Shown here: one piece after another, positions 6,032 to 7,259 of the stretch
Layout: every line of letters begins with the position of its first letter
How positions within the stretch are numbered: position 1 is the first letter of the stretch
Assembly: GCA_946482615.1 (NCBI GenBank)
Contig: CAMLSF010000176.1
Span: 1-7,259 of the forward strand
Direction of reading: 5' to 3'
DNA from: an uncultured Chromatiaceae bacterium
GTDB taxonomy: Bacteria; Pseudomonadota; Gammaproteobacteria; Enterobacterales; Alteromonadaceae
Length of the DNA: 7,259 nt
The notes under the pieces: model-generated
The model's database searches: none
What the model was told of the DNA's origin: nothing
Seen by the model: only the letters and a program-made list of their open reading frames with translations
Translations under genes and position numbers: made by a program

Positions 6032-7096
6032 ATGGATATTACCGAATTACTCGCCTTTAGTGTGCAACATAAAGCCTCTGACTTACATTTATCAGCCGGT
6101 GTGCCACCACTGATCCGGGTGGACGGTGACGTGCGGCGGTTAAATATTCCGGCTTTGGATCATAAAGCTGTGCACGCTTTGGTGTACGACATTATGAATG
6201 ACCGTCAGCGGAAAGAATATGAAGAAAAGCTTGAATCCGATTTTTCTTTTGAAGTACCGGGGTTAGCGCGGTTTCGTGTTAATGCTTTTGTGCAAAACCG
6301 TGGTGCTGCGGCCGTATTCCGGACTATTCCAAGCGACGTATTAAGTCTGGAGGATTTACATGCGCCTGATGTATTTCGCTCTATTTCGGATAATCCCCGT
6401 GGTCTGGTGCTGGTGACAGGCCCTACAGGTTCAGGCAAGTCGACCACTCTGGCGGCTATGATTGACTACATCAACACCACCAAAAACCACCATATTCTGA
6501 CGATAGAAGACCCTATTGAGTTTGTGCACCAGAATAAACTCAGTTTAATTAACCAGCGGGAAGTGCACCGTGATACCCATAGTTTCAGTAATGCATTACG
6601 CTCGGCATTGCGTGAAGACCCGGATGTGATACTGGTCGGTGAATTAAGGGATCTGGAAACCATTCGTCTGGCGATGACAGCGGCAGAAACCGGCCATTTG
6701 GTGTTTGGTACTTTGCACACCACTTCAGCACCCAAAACCATAGACAGGATCATTGACGTTTTCCCCGGTGAAGAAAAAGCCATGGTGCGTTCTATGTTGT
6801 CTGAGTCCTTAAGAGCTGTTATTTCCCAAACCTTGCTGAAGAAAAACGGCGGTGGCCGGGTCGCAGCCCATGAAATTATGCTGGGGGTTCCGGCCATCCG
6901 AAACCTGATCCGTGAAGATAAAATTGCCCAGATGTACTCAGTGATCCAAACCGGCGCAGCTCATGGTATGCAAACTATGGATCAATGCCTGATTAATCTG
7001 GTCAGCCGTGGGGTGATCAATCAAAAAGATGCCCTGGCGAAAGCTCAGGATAAAAACTCCTTTAGCAGCATGGGCTCTATGGGCCGGATGGGGTAA
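6032..7096 (+). CDS. pilT: PilT, type IV pilus retraction ATPase
   Basis: A 354-residue hexameric secretion ATPase that powers pilus disassembly and twitching motility from the cytoplasmic side of the inner membrane. The N-terminal PAS-like domain opens MDITELLAFSVQHKASDLHL. The ATPase core has Walker A GPTGSGKST (130-138, K136), the Asp box TIEDPIE (157-163), Walker B region with E204, the His box with H222 and H229, and the retraction motif AIRNLIRE (288-295). Numbering of K136, E204 and the histidines equals that of Pseudomonas PilT, which supports the ATG at 6032 over a GTG four codons upstream. The end carries about ten extra residues, rich in Ser, Gly and Met, beyond the Pseudomonas protein. 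pilU follows 5 bases later and is probably co-transcribed. Confidence 0.97.
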   Translation: MDITELLAFSVQHKASDLHLSAGVPPLIRVDGDVRRLNIPALDHKAVHALVYDIMNDRQRKEYEEKLESDFSFEVPGLARFRVNAFVQNRGAAAVFRTIPSDVLSLEDLHAPDVFRSISDNPRGLVLVTGPTGSGKSTTLAAMIDYINTTKNHHILTIEDPIEFVHQNKLSLINQREVHRDTHSFSNALRSALREDPDVILVGELRDLETIRLAMTAAETGHLVFGTLHTTSAPKTIDRIIDVFPGEEKAMVRSMLSESLRAVISQTLLKKNGGGRVAAHEIMLGVPAIRNLIREDKIAQMYSVIQTGAAHGMQTMDQCLINLVSRGVINQKDALAKAQDKNSFSSMGSMGRMG

Positions 7097-7101
7097 CAGT
7101 G

Positions 7102-7259
7102 ATGACCTTAGTGGATTATTTACACAAAATGGTGGCGGCTGGTGCTTCGGATTTGTTTATCACCGCAGGTCTGGCCGCTTCGGCCAAAATTAATGGTGAA
7201 ATGCAGCCGATAGCAGAGCAGGTGTTAAGCCCTGAGCAGTCGCTGGCGCTGGTGTTATC
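7102..7259 (+). CDS. pilU: PilU, PilT-dependent pilus retraction ATPase (N-terminal part)
   Basis: The first 52 codons of a second retraction ATPase run off the right edge. The visible part is the N-terminal domain: MTLVDYLHKMVAAGASDLFITAG, with the ASDLFITAG segment (15-23) that distinguishes PilU from PilT's ASDLHLSAG, followed by KINGEMQPI and LSPEQS. The ATPase motifs lie outside the window. The gene starts 5 bases after the pilT stop, with GGGGT about 7 bases before the ATG inside the pilT end. PilU works with PilT to strengthen retraction. Identity rests on the N-terminal match plus position beside pilT. Confidence 0.92.
   Translation, partial: MTLVDYLHKMVAAGASDLFITAGLAASAKINGEMQPIAEQVLSPEQSLALVL

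Noticed and set aside
6466..6897. 143-codon open frame on the minus strand inside pilT
   Set aside because: It lies wholly opposite a strongly conserved pilT core, shows no recognisable protein features and is a codon-bias shadow.

Overview
The window looks like an ordinary chromosomal core region of a gammaproteobacterium. The proteins resemble Alteromonadales-type versions, possibly Rheinheimera or a relative. That placement is inferred from protein resemblance and gene order remembered from other species, not from a search. I see no insertion sequence, phage gene, CRISPR array, tRNA or rRNA, and no clearly novel system.

Layout. A short divergent gap (5990-6031) splits the window. To the right, on the plus strand, are pilT (complete) and the start of pilU, the two type IV pilus retraction ATPases. 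To the left, on the minus strand, is a compact run, in transcription order: yggS (PLP homeostasis), proC (proline synthesis), yggT (membrane protein), yggU (DUF167), an exported DUF4426 protein, rdgB (ITP/XTP pyrophosphatase), hemW (heme chaperone-like radical SAM protein), and a DUF885 lipoprotein cut by the left edge.

The minus-strand genes are tightly packed. yggS and proC overlap by 8 bases. yggT's Shine-Dalgarno overlaps proC's stop. yggT and yggU lie in one frame separated only by a TAA. yggU/DUF4426 and rdgB/hemW each share one base in a TGATG junction. The run is interrupted by a good Rho-independent terminator hairpin between DUF4426 and rdgB, so it is probably two transcription units or one attenuated unit.

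The shared neighbourhood is widespread in gammaproteobacteria, but the products belong to different housekeeping tasks: cofactor handling, proline synthesis, nucleotide-pool cleaning, heme handling and pilus retraction. The points worth a second look are junction architecture (in-frame stop, internal terminator, duplicated ribosome-binding repeat), the uncharacterised DUF4426 and DUF885 proteins, and several start sites that should be placed downstream of the longest possible ORF.
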